A stretch of 12,608 nt of DNA from the NCBI GenBank assembly GCA_903873565.1, contig CAIQOY010000094.1, positions 1-12,608 of the forward strand, in the 5' to 3' direction. Under the pieces are notes generated by a model. That model made no database searches. It saw only the letters and a program-made list of their open reading frames with translations, and was not told where the DNA came from. The stretch's first letter is position 1, and every line of letters starts with the position of its first letter. Of the stretch, positions 1 to 6,417 are shown piece after piece. The position numbers were made by a program, and so were the translations under genes. This DNA is from an uncultured Actinomycetes bacterium (GTDB lineage Bacteria > Actinomycetota > Thermoleophilia > Gaiellales > F1-60-MAGs149).

Positions 1-129
1 CCAGACGAGCGCCTACCAGGACGGCAGGCCCAGCGCGGCGAGCAGCGCCCCCGCGTAGGCGTAGGGCAGCGCGAACACGGAGTGCTCGAGCCGCACGAGG
101 TTCGCGAGCCGGCGCGGCAGGCTGGGCAT
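1..129 (-). pseudogene. UbiA-family prenyltransferase N-terminus with in-frame TAG (partial at left edge)
   Basis: Seen: translation from the ATG at 129-127 reads MPSLPRRLANLVRLEHSVFA and continues LPYAYAGALLAALGLPSW. This matches the first helix of UbiA-type membrane prenyltransferases (R-x-E-H-S-x-F-A-L-P-x-A). A GGGGAG ribosome site (142-137) lies 7 bases before this ATG and decides the start over an ATG further upstream. Codon 39 (15-13) is TAG, yet the next four codons read ALVW, which fits the usual family continuation (PSWxxLxW). The gene is therefore either inactivated by a nonsense change or carries a sequence error. Known: the family attaches prenyl chains to aromatic rings in quinone synthesis, including the MqnP branch of futalosine menaquinone synthesis, and CtaB is a relative. 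Which subgroup this is cannot be told from 43 codons. It is divergent from the ABC exporter. Confidence 0.55.
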
Positions 130-183
130 GGCGGTGCTCCCCACGTCGGGATCTTCGCGGCCCGGGACCGCCCGGCGCGGCGG

Positions 184-189
184 TAGGAT
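184..189 (+). promoter_or_regulatory. Candidate -10 hexamer (TAGGAT) for the ABC exporter, leaderless type
   Basis: TAGGAT lies exactly 7 bases before the GTG at 197, so transcription would begin at or next to the start codon. I see no clear -35 box. The same bases contain AGGA, which could instead act as a ribosome site 8 bases from GTG. Sequence alone does not separate the two readings, but both support 197 as the start. Confidence 0.4.
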
Positions 190-196
190 GCCGCCC

Positions 197-1111
197 GTGG
201 CCGATGCGATCGTCGTCGAGGGGCTGGTCAAGCGCTACGGCGACCGCGACGTCGTCGACGGGCTGGACCTGACCGTGCGCGAGGGCGAGGTGCTCGCGTT
301 CCTGGGTCGGAACGGCGCCGGCAAGACCACGACGACGGAGATCCTCGAGGGCTACCGCACGCGCGACGCGGGCCGGGTCGAGGTGCTCGGGCAGGACCCG
401 GCCGGGGCGGGCACCGACTGGCGGGCGCGGCTCGGGATCGTCCTGCAGGAGTCGCAGCCGCTCGGCGCCCTGACGGTGCGCGAGACGCTGCGCCTCTACG
501 CCGCCTACTTCCCCCACCCCCGGCCCGTCGACGAGGTGATCGGCCTCGTCGGGCTCTCCGACCAGGCCGGCCAGCGCGCCGGTCGCCTGTCCGGCGGGCA
601 GAAGCGCCGCCTCGACGTCGGCATCGCCCTGATCGGCCGCCCCGACCTCGTCTTCCTCGACGAGCCCACGACCGGCTTCGACCCCGACGCGCGCCGGCAG
701 TTCTGGGACGTGATCCACGGCCTGCGCGAGCTCGGCACCACCGTCTTCCTGACCACGCACTACATGGACGAGGCGCAGGTCCTCGCCGACCGCGTCGCCG
801 TCCTGCGCGACGGGAAGGTCGCCGCGCTCGGCACCCCGGCCGAGCTGCAGGCGATGCGCGGCGACGTCGAGATCCGCTTCGAGCTGCCCGCCGGCGTCGC
901 CGCGGCCGATCTCCCCGCCCTGTCCGCCGCCCCCGACGTCGCCGGCGGGGCCGTGCGCGTCGAGACCTCCGCCCCCACCCGCGACCTCGCCGTCCTCTGC
1001 GGCTGGGCCGAGGGCCGCGGGATCGAGCTGGCCAACCTGACAGTCGAGCGGCCCACCCTCGAGGACGTCTTCCTGGCGATAGCCGGCGACCACGCGGAGG
1101 CCGGCGCGTGA
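197..1111 (+). CDS. ABC-2 exporter ATP-binding protein (DrrA/CcmA-like)
   Basis: Cytoplasmic ATPase of a two-component drug, lipid or polysaccharide-type exporter, 304 residues. Seen: Walker A GRNGAGKTT (about 37-45), signature LSGGQ (131-135), Walker B LVFLDEP (151-157, with D155 and E156) and H-loop His188 in TTHYMDEA. A C-terminal extension of about 95 residues ends in LEDVFLAIAG, as in DrrA-type ATPases. The GTG at 197 is preferred because a TAGGAT/AGGA element is correctly spaced before it; an ATG at 188 in the same frame is too close to that element. The stop overlaps the permease start (GTGA, 1108-1111), so the two are translationally coupled. Substrate is unknown; the neighbouring genes do not identify it. 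Confidence 0.93.
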   Translation: MADAIVVEGLVKRYGDRDVVDGLDLTVREGEVLAFLGRNGAGKTTTTEILEGYRTRDAGRVEVLGQDPAGAGTDWRARLGIVLQESQPLGALTVRETLRLYAAYFPHPRPVDEVIGLVGLSDQAGQRAGRLSGGQKRRLDVGIALIGRPDLVFLDEPTTGFDPDARRQFWDVIHGLRELGTTVFLTTHYMDEAQVLADRVAVLRDGKVAALGTPAELQAMRGDVEIRFELPAGVAAADLPALSAAPDVAGGAVRVETSAPTRDLAVLCGWAEGRGIELANLTVERPTLEDVFLAIAGDHAEAGA

Positions 1112-1872
1112 GGATGCTCGTCGAGCAGGTGCGCGCCGACCTGATCGCCTTCGCGCGGCGGCCGGAGACGCTCTTCTTCACGGTCTTCCTGCCGGTGATC
1201 TTCCTCGTCCTGTTCGAGGCGATCTTCGGCGACATCGAGGTCTCCGCGGGTTCCGACTACGCCCTCACCCAGTCGACGCTGCAGGTGCCCGCCTTCATGG
1301 CCATGGGCATCGTCTCCGCCTGCTTCGTGTCGCTCGCGATCACGATGGTCAACCGCCGCGAGACCGGCCTCTTCAAGCGCGTGCGCGGCACGCCCGCCCC
1401 CGCCTGGCTCCTGATCGCCGGGCAGGGCGTCACGTCGCTCCTGATCGGCACCACGATGGTCGTCGTGATGCTGCTCGTCGGGCGCATCGCCTACGGCGTC
1501 GAGGTCTCCGTCGACCGCCTCCCGTGGCTCGTCCTGTCGGTCCTGATCGGCGCCGCCGTCTTCTCCTGCCTCGGCATCGCGCTGGCCTCGATCACGCCGT
1601 CGTCGGAGGCGGGCCCGCCGCTCGCCAACCTGCTGGTCCTGCCGCTCTACTTCGTCTCGGGCGTGTTCGTGCCCGTGGCGTCCCTGCCCGACTGGCTCAG
1701 CTCCGCCGCGTCGGTGTTCCCGATCGCGCCCTTCGTGAAGATGATCACCTGGCCGTACGACCCGGCCGCCCCGGACATCCCGTGGCGCAGCGTGCTGCTC
1801 CTCGTCGGCTGGGGCGTGCTCGGGCTGATCGTGGCGGCGCGCTTCTTCCGCTGGCTGCCGCGCCGCGGCTAG
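1108..1872 (+). CDS. ABC-2 type exporter permease (DrrB-like)
   Basis: Membrane half of the exporter, 254 residues. Seen: about six hydrophobic segments (roughly 22-40, 60-80, 105-128, 138-160, 172-192, 228-247). The loop NRRETGLFKRVRGTP (82-96) and the stretch NLLVLPLYFVSGVFVP (174-189) are typical of ABC-2 permeases. The GTG start overlaps the ATPase stop by four bases and has GGAGG (1096-1100) 7 bases upstream, which supports it over an ATG six bases later. The length is normal for the family. Its stop lies only 4 bases from the stop of the convergent moaB-like gene. The exported compound cannot be inferred from sequence. Confidence 0.92.
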   Translation: MRMLVEQVRADLIAFARRPETLFFTVFLPVIFLVLFEAIFGDIEVSAGSDYALTQSTLQVPAFMAMGIVSACFVSLAITMVNRRETGLFKRVRGTPAPAWLLIAGQGVTSLLIGTTMVVVMLLVGRIAYGVEVSVDRLPWLVLSVLIGAAVFSCLGIALASITPSSEAGPPLANLLVLPLYFVSGVFVPVASLPDWLSSAASVFPIAPFVKMITWPYDPAAPDIPWRSVLLLVGWGVLGLIVAARFFRWLPRRG

Positions 1873-1876
1873 CCGC
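1865..1876. other. 12-base perfect palindrome across a convergent gene junction
   Basis: GCGGCTAGCCGC contains the permease stop codon (TAG) and fills the 4-base gap to the moaB-like stop. As a hairpin it would be only a 4-bp stem with a CTAG loop and has no T tract. It is the only symmetry at this convergent junction and is a weak candidate for a two-way transcription end. Confidence 0.2.
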
Positions 1877-2362
1877 TCAGAGGTGCTCGGTCGGGTCCGA
1901 GCGCAGGAGCCTGATGGCGTGCTCGAGCACGGGCTCGACCACCCCGAACAGCTCGTCGCAGGCGCGCGGGCTGCCGGGGAACGAGACCACCAGCGTGCGT
2001 CCGCGGATGCCGGAGGCGCCGCGGCTGAGCATGCCGTGCGGCTTGGCCCGCATCGAGAAGGCGCGCATCGCCTCGTCGATTCCCGGCGTCGGACGCTCGT
2101 AGATCCCGCGCAGCGCCTCGGGGGTGACGTCGCGCGGTGCGAAGCCGGTGCCGCCCGTGACCAGCACGAGCTCGACCGCGTCGTCGGCGTCGCACCAGCC
2201 CGCGACCCGGGCGGCGATCTCCGCGGCCTCGTCGGGCACCACGGCCCGCTCCGCCACCTGGAACCCGGCGGCGGCCGCGCGCTCGGCGAGCAGGTCGCCC
2301 GAGCCGTCCTCGCGGGCGCCGTGGAAGACGCCGTCGGAGACGGTCAGGACGGCCGCGCGCAT
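1877..2362 (-). CDS. moaB: Molybdopterin adenylyltransferase-type protein (MoaB/Mog family)
   Basis: 161-residue cytoplasmic enzyme of molybdenum cofactor synthesis. The family activates molybdopterin by adenylylation before metal insertion. Seen: N-terminal AAVLTVSDGV (3-12), the molybdopterin-binding TGGTGFAPRDVTPEA (69-83), SRGASGIRG (113-121) and PGSPRA (129-134), all hallmarks of MoaB/MogA. The ATG at 2362-2360 shares one base with the moaC stop (TGATG), so the pair should be coupled, with a G run just upstream. The length matches MoaB/Mog (about 160-195 residues). Whether it does the Mog reaction or is a paralogue is not decidable here, so the symbol is by family resemblance. Confidence 0.9.
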   Translation of the reverse strand: MRAAVLTVSDGVFHGAREDGSGDLLAERAAAAGFQVAERAVVPDEAAEIAARVAGWCDADDAVELVLVTGGTGFAPRDVTPEALRGIYERPTPGIDEAMRAFSMRAKPHGMLSRGASGIRGRTLVVSFPGSPRACDELFGVVEPVLEHAIRLLRSDPTEHL

Positions 2363-2817
2363 CAGGCCCCCGTGCGGCGCCACGCGCCGCTCTTGCCGCC
2401 GTCCTTCTCCTCGAGGCGGATCCCGTCGATGACGATCTCCGGGTCGGTCGACTTGAGCATGTCGTGCACGCAGAGGGCCGCCGCGGCGACCGCGGTCAGG
2501 GCCTCCATCTCGACGCCCGTCTTGCCGTCGAGGGCGCACTCGGCCTCGACGCGCACGCAGCCGGCGGCGCGGTCGACGGCGAGGTCGACGCGCACGTGGT
2601 CGAGCATCAGGGGGTGGCAGAGGGGCAGGAGGTCGGGCGTGCGCTTGGCCGCGGCGATGCCCGCGACCCGCGCCGTGGCCAGCACGTCGCCCTTGGCCAC
2701 CTGCCCGTCCTCGATCTTCGCGAGGGCCGCGTCATCCATCCGCACCTCGCAGCGGGCGAGCGCGCGCCGGCGCGTCACGTCCTTGCCCCCCACGTCGATC
2801 ATCCGCACGTCGGCCAT
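2362..2817 (-). CDS. moaC: Cyclic pyranopterin monophosphate synthase MoaC
   Basis: Converts the 3',8-cyclo-GTP product of MoaA into cyclic pyranopterin monophosphate, early in molybdenum cofactor synthesis. 151 residues. Seen: KGDVLATARVAGI (42-54), PLCHPL (65-70, Cys67 and His68), GKTGVEMEAL (98-107, with E103-M104-E105) and HDMLKS (118-123, Asp119 and Lys122). These correspond to the conserved MoaC active-site positions. The ATG at 2817 is chosen because homology begins there (MIDVGGKDVT at 6-15) and a TACACT element lies 8 bases upstream. The protein lacks the short LTH-like extension many MoaC proteins carry before this motif. It is the first gene of moaC-moaB; no moaA or moaE is in the window. 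Confidence 0.95.
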   Translation of the reverse strand: MADVRMIDVGGKDVTRRRALARCEVRMDDAALAKIEDGQVAKGDVLATARVAGIAAAKRTPDLLPLCHPLMLDHVRVDLAVDRAAGCVRVEAECALDGKTGVEMEALTAVAAAALCVHDMLKSTDPEIVIDGIRLEEKDGGKSGAWRRTGA

Positions 2818-2825
2818 CGGCCGCA

Positions 2826-2831
2826 AGTGTA
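2826..2831 (-). promoter_or_regulatory. Candidate -10 hexamer (TACACT) for moaC-moaB, leaderless type
   Basis: On the minus strand TACACT is followed by 8 bases and then the moaC ATG, with no ribosome site between. This predicts a transcript with no or almost no leader. No convincing -35 is seen. It lies in the 99-base region shared with the divergent cysteine dioxygenase gene. Confidence 0.4.
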
Positions 2832-2849
2832 GGGGCGCGCGAAGGAGGG

Positions 2850-2916
2850 TATGCTTCTGACAGGCCCCGGGATCCCCCTGACTCCCACCCGGCGCCGACG
2901 CGAAAGGCGGTGGAAG
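2850..2916 (+). promoter_or_regulatory. Promoter candidate and structured leader of the cysteine dioxygenase gene
   Basis: TATGCT (2850-2855) fits a TANNNT -10 box and would give a leader of roughly 55 bases. The leader contains the palindrome GGGATCCC (2869-2876). It also has an interrupted inverted repeat, CCAC..CGCC pairing with GGCGGTGG up to 2913, which would place the AAAGG ribosome site (2903-2907) in or beside the loop. No known riboswitch class is recognised. An AAGGAGG (2842-2848) sits just 2 bases before an in-frame ATG at 2851; that start would add 22 Arg-rich residues and is disfavoured. Confidence 0.3.
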
Positions 2917-3516
2917 ATGGCTTCCGCTGAGATCCTCACCCCCCAGGATTGGACCGAGGTGGTCTCGCCTCCGACGAAGATCGCCGACGGCGTGGGCGCG
3001 CTGGTGCCCGACACGGACGGCCAGCCGCTCGACACCCGCCAGCTCGCCGACCTCTCGCAGGCCATCGCCGAGCGCGAGGAGCTGTGGCGCCCGATGGTCG
3101 TCGCCGACTCCGAGCGACGCCGCTATCGCCTGCTCTACGAGGACGACCGCGTCGACGTCTGGGTGATCATGTGGATGCCCGGCCAGGGCACCGGCTACCA
3201 CGACCACGCCGTCTCCGGCGTCGGCGTCTGCGGCGCCGAGGGGATGGCGATCGAGAAGCAGATGGTGCTCCCCGAGGGCCACTCCGAGGTGGAGATCCGC
3301 CCGGGCGTGCGCCGCGAGGGCCCGTCCGGCTACATCCACTCCGTCGCCCACGGCGAGGGCACGCCCGCGGTCACGATCCACTCGTACTCGCCGCCCCTGA
3401 TGGAGGTCGGCCAGTACCGCGTCGACGAGCAGGGCATCCTGCGCCGCGAGATCGAGCACGGCCGCCGCGAGCTGCTCGACAACACGATCGCCGAGATCGC
3501 GCCCGAGATCGTCTGA
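2917..3516 (+). CDS. Cysteine dioxygenase type I-like cupin
   Basis: Mononuclear-iron thiol dioxygenase, 199 residues. The family oxidises cysteine to cysteine sulfinate with O2 in the cytosol. Seen: GTGYHDHAVSG (91-101, metal ligands His95 and His97), YIHS (139-142, third ligand His141) and IHSYSPPL (154-161), with His155 and Tyr157 equivalent to the catalytic His/Tyr of the family. Arg71 in RRYRLLYED aligns with the carboxylate-binding Arg of cysteine dioxygenases rather than the Gln of 3-mercaptopropionate dioxygenases. The position aligning with the Cys that forms the Cys-Tyr crosslink in mammals is not Cys, as usual in bacteria. The ATG at 2917 is preferred because AAAGG lies 9 bases upstream. 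It is divergent from moaC and convergent with the transporter operon. A related thiol dioxygenase activity remains possible. Confidence 0.85.
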   Translation: MASAEILTPQDWTEVVSPPTKIADGVGALVPDTDGQPLDTRQLADLSQAIAEREELWRPMVVADSERRRYRLLYEDDRVDVWVIMWMPGQGTGYHDHAVSGVGVCGAEGMAIEKQMVLPEGHSEVEIRPGVRREGPSGYIHSVAHGEGTPAVTIHSYSPPLMEVGQYRVDEQGILRREIEHGRRELLDNTIAEIAPEIV

Positions 3517-3520
3517 GGCC

Positions 3521-3540
3521 GGGCGGCCCCGGGGCCGCCC
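3521..3540. terminator. Perfect 20-base GC palindrome between convergent genes; likely two-way terminator
   Basis: GGGCGGCCCCGGGGCCGCCC reads identically on both strands and sits 5 bases after the cysteine dioxygenase stop and 13 bases beyond the permease stop. As RNA it forms an 8-bp all-GC stem with a CCGG loop in either direction. There is no T tract, as is common for terminators in high-GC actinomycetes. Termination is inferred from structure and position. Confidence 0.6.
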
Positions 3541-3552
3541 CCTGAGCTGCGG

Positions 3553-4386
3553 CTAGTGCGCCTCCGCGGCCCGCTCGGCGAGCGCGCGGTCGCGGCGCGC
3601 CCGCACCGTGGAGACGAGCACGCCGATCGCCATGATGCCGACGGCGACGAGGAAGATCAGGGTGCCGATCACGTTGACCTGGACCGGCACGCCGACGCGC
3701 GCCGCGCCCCAGATGAAGAGCGGGAACGTGACCACGGTGCCGTGCGTGAAGTTGGTGATCACGAAGTCGTCGACCGACAGGGCGAAGGAGAGCAAGGCAG
3801 CCGCCCCCACGCCCGGCAGGATCAGCGGCAGCGTGACGCGCAGGAAGGTGCGCACCTCGTTGGCCCCGAGGTCCATCGCCGCCTCCTCGAGGCGGCGGTC
3901 GAAGCCGACCAGCCGGGCCTTGACCGTGACCACGCAGAAGGCGATGCAGAAGACGACGTGGGCGAGCAGGATCGTCGCGAAGCCCGTCGCCACCCCGAGG
4001 TTGAGGAACAGCGCGAGCAGCGAGGCGCCCATCACGATCTCCGGCGTCGACATCGGCAGGAAGATCAGGAGGTTGGTGGTGCCGCGCCCGCGGAAGGCGT
4101 GGCGCACGAGCGCCAGCGAGATCAGCGTGCCGAGCACCGTGGCGATGATCGAGGCGAGCAGCGCGATCTGGATCGAGGTGATCAGCGCGTCGCGCAGGGC
4201 GGGGATGTCGAACGGGTTCTGCCAGTACTGGGTCGTGAAGCCCTGCCACGTGTAGTTGTACTTGCCGGCCGGGTCGTTGAACGAGAACAGCGCGATCACC
4301 GCGATCGGCGCGAGGATGTAGATGAACCCGAGCAGCGCCACCAGGGTCAGCAGGTGGTGGCCGGCGAAGCGGCGGGCCCTCCTCAT
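3553..4386 (-). CDS. PotC-like ABC importer permease
   Basis: Second inner-membrane permease of a polyamine/opine-type importer, 277 residues, last gene of the five-gene operon. Seen: N-terminal membrane segment about 13-36, then further segments about 70-95, 103-128, 134-156, 190-207 and 238-260. The cytoplasmic EAA loop is EEAAMDLGANEVRTFLRVTLP (from 167), with the canonical Glu168, Gly174 and LP. The ATG at 4386-4384 overlaps the preceding permease stop (ATGA). A long open frame extends upstream of this ATG but is only the out-of-frame shadow of the PotB-like gene. It ends before the palindrome at 3521-3540. Confidence 0.92.
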   Translation of the reverse strand: MRRARRFAGHHLLTLVALLGFIYILAPIAVIALFSFNDPAGKYNYTWQGFTTQYWQNPFDIPALRDALITSIQIALLASIIATVLGTLISLALVRHAFRGRGTTNLLIFLPMSTPEIVMGASLLALFLNLGVATGFATILLAHVVFCIAFCVVTVKARLVGFDRRLEEAAMDLGANEVRTFLRVTLPLILPGVGAAALLSFALSVDDFVITNFTHGTVVTFPLFIWGAARVGVPVQVNVIGTLIFLVAVGIMAIGVLVSTVRARRDRALAERAAEAH

Positions 4387-5240
4387 CCCGTCAGCCGCTC
4401 CGCGCCGAGGGCGCGCGCGTAGATCGCGACGCCGACCAGGATCAGGACCATCAGGATCACCGCGCCGGCGGAGGCCAGCGGGTAGTCGACGATGACCAGG
4501 AACTTCGACTGGATGACGTTGCCGATCATGTACTGCTTGGGCGTGCCGAGCAGCTGCGCGTTGACGAAGTCGCCCATCGCCGGGATGAACGTGGTCAGCG
4601 TGCCGGCGAAGACGCCGGGCAGGGAGATCGGCAGCGTCACCCGCAGGAACGACCTGACCGAGTTGGCGTAGAGGTCCGACGAGGCCTCGAGCAGGCGCCC
4701 GTCGAGCTGCTCGAGCGCCACGTAGAGGGGCAGCGCCATGAACGGGAAGTAGTTGTAGGTGATGCCCGCGACCACCGCGAACGAGGTGGCCAGCAGCCGG
4801 CCGTCGGGGGCGAGGATGTGCACGTCGCGCAGCACGCCGACCACCAGCCCCTCGTCGGCGAGGATCGTCTGCCAGGCGATCGTGCGGATCAGGTACGTGA
4901 CGAAGAACGGCGCGACGAGGAGGACCAGCAGAAGCGACTTCCACTGCCCTCCCCGTCGCGCGATGAAGTACACGATGGGGTACGCGATCAGGAGCGCCGC
5001 GACCGTGGCGATCGCGGCGTAGAGCGCGCTGCGCACGAGCTGGGGCCGGTACTGGGACAGCATGTCCCCGTAGTTCGACCACTGCCACGTGAGCCGGAAC
5101 CCCTCGTAGATGTCCCCGGACTGCAGGGACGTCGTGACCAGGTAGTAGAGGGGCACGACGAACAGCACCGCGAGCCAGGCCAGGCCCGGCGCGATGAGCA
5201 GGTACGGGACCGCCCGCGGATGCCGTCTGAGGTACCCCAT
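4383..5240 (-). CDS. PotB-like ABC importer permease
   Basis: First inner-membrane permease of the importer, 285 residues. Seen: a hydrophobic N-terminal segment (about 11-38), about five further membrane helices, and the EAA loop LLEASSDLYANSVRSFLRV (from 183) followed by TLPISLPGV. In this loop the usual Gly is Tyr191. The stretch GITYNYFPFMALPLYVALEQ (159-178) is typical of PotB-type permeases. The ATG lies 7 bases after the binding-protein stop. A GGGAG abuts it without the normal spacing, so translation probably relies on coupling to the upstream gene; no other start codon fits the homology. It should pair with the PotC-like protein as a heterodimeric channel. Confidence 0.92.
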   Translation of the reverse strand: MGYLRRHPRAVPYLLIAPGLAWLAVLFVVPLYYLVTTSLQSGDIYEGFRLTWQWSNYGDMLSQYRPQLVRSALYAAIATVAALLIAYPIVYFIARRGGQWKSLLLVLLVAPFFVTYLIRTIAWQTILADEGLVVGVLRDVHILAPDGRLLATSFAVVAGITYNYFPFMALPLYVALEQLDGRLLEASSDLYANSVRSFLRVTLPISLPGVFAGTLTTFIPAMGDFVNAQLLGTPKQYMIGNVIQSKFLVIVDYPLASAGAVILMVLILVGVAIYARALGAERLTG

Positions 5241-5247
5241 CTCCCGA

Positions 5248-6417
5248 CTAGGCCCCGATCACCGCCTGGAACTTCTCGTTGTAGGCGGGGTCGTTGACCA
5301 CGGCCGGGTCGAACTCCTGGAGCTTGTCCAGGGTCGCCTGGTCCGGGAAGATCAGCTGGTTCGAGGCCACGTCCGGATCGACCTTCTCGGCCTCCGCCTT
5401 CGAGGCGGCGACGGGCGAGATGTAGTTGATCCCGAGCGACAGCTGCGCGGCCTGCACCGGCTGGAGGACGTAGTTGGCGAACACGCTCGACGTGTAGACC
5501 GACCCGCCCTTGAGGATGCACATGTAGTCCGTCGCGACGCCGCCGCCCGTCTCCGGGATCGAGAACATGAGGTTCGGGTCGTCGGCCTGCAGCTGGATCA
5601 CGTCGCCCGACCAGGCCAGGCACGCGAACAGGTCGCCCTTGGAGAGCGGCCCCGTGTAGTCGTTGCCGGTGAACTGGCGGATCTGGCCGTCGTCGACGGC
5701 CTTCTGCAGCACCTCGAGGGTGGCGTCGAACTCGTCCTGGTTGATCGTCTCGGACGAGTAGCCCTGGGCCTGGAGCATCACGCCCATCGTGTCGTTCATC
5801 GAGTTGAGCATCGTGATCTTGCCCTTCAGGGCCGGATCGGTCAGCAGCTCCTCGACGGACGGGGCCTCGGCGACCTTCGCCGAGTTGTAGGCGATGCCGG
5901 TCATGTAGGACTGCCACGGCACGCCGTAGGCGAAGCCCTCGTTCCACGGCGGCGCCGGGATCGAGATGTTCGCGAGGTTCGGGATCGAGGCGGTGTCGAA
6001 CTGCTCGAGGTAGCCGAGGTCCTTGAGCTTGACGACCGCGTAGCCCGTCGGGATCGCCATGTCGCGGACGAACTGGCCCTGCGAGAGCGGGCCCTGGACG
6101 ATGCCGAAGAACTCCTCGTTGGAGTTGATGTCCTCGATGTACTCGACGGGCACGCCAGTCTCGGCGGTGAAGCCCTCGAGCGTCGGGGACTTCTTCGTCT
6201 CCGGGTCGATGTCGATGTAGAGCGGCCAGTTCGACAGCACGAACTTCTCGGCCAGGGTCTGGTCGACGGACGCCGGGGCGGCCGCCTCGGACTCGGCCGA
6301 CTGGCCCTCGATGCCGCCGCTGCCGCCGCAGGCGGCGAGGATGGCGGGCAGGCTGGCCAGCCCGCCGGCGCCGAGGGCGCCGCGCAGGAGCAGCTGTCGT
6401 CGGTTGATCTCGGTCAT
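5248..6417 (-). CDS. PotD-like substrate-binding lipoprotein
   Basis: Extracytoplasmic solute-binding protein of the importer, 389 residues (PotD is about 350). Seen: N-terminal NRRQLLLRGALGAGG with a twin-Arg pair (Arg6-Arg7), so Tat export is possible. The lipobox LAAC has lipidated Cys30, followed by a Gly/Ser/Ala-rich linker to about 55. By eye, several PotD ligand positions are kept: Trp64 and Tyr67 in NWPLY, Trp269 in AWSGD, Asp298 and Tyr332. The position of PotD Asp168 appears to be Ser206, Glu171 appears to be Asp209, and Trp255 appears to be Ala296. The ligand may therefore be a smaller or less charged amine than spermidine; this is inference. The ATG overlaps the stop of the ATPase gene (ATGA). 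Confidence 0.9.
   Translation of the reverse strand: MTEINRRQLLLRGALGAGGLASLPAILAACGGSGGIEGQSAESEAAAPASVDQTLAEKFVLSNWPLYIDIDPETKKSPTLEGFTAETGVPVEYIEDINSNEEFFGIVQGPLSQGQFVRDMAIPTGYAVVKLKDLGYLEQFDTASIPNLANISIPAPPWNEGFAYGVPWQSYMTGIAYNSAKVAEAPSVEELLTDPALKGKITMLNSMNDTMGVMLQAQGYSSETINQDEFDATLEVLQKAVDDGQIRQFTGNDYTGPLSKGDLFACLAWSGDVIQLQADDPNLMFSIPETGGGVATDYMCILKGGSVYTSSVFANYVLQPVQAAQLSLGINYISPVAASKAEAEKVDPDVASNQLIFPDQATLDKLQEFDPAVVNDPAYNEKFQAVIGA

Noticed and set aside
228..1235. Long minus-strand open frame, Arg-rich, opposite the ABC exporter genes
   Set aside because: Composition is dominated by Arg, Gly and Ala as expected for an antisense reading of GC-rich coding DNA; no motif, no ribosome site, and it covers two well-supported genes.
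2818..2916. Molybdenum cofactor or SAM-type riboswitch in the moaC/cysteine dioxygenase gap
   Set aside because: The moaC side has only 8 bases after its -10 box, and the other side shows no recognisable consensus of either class.
2362..3459. MoaC as a longer protein with an N-terminal extension of about 214 residues
   Set aside because: The extension is the antisense of the cysteine dioxygenase gene, whose cupin residues are clear; MoaC homology begins at 2817.
3553..5088. Apparent fusion of the PotC-like permease to a 234-residue N-terminal region
   Set aside because: The extra region is an out-of-frame reading of the PotB-like gene; both permeases have proper starts joined by ATGA.
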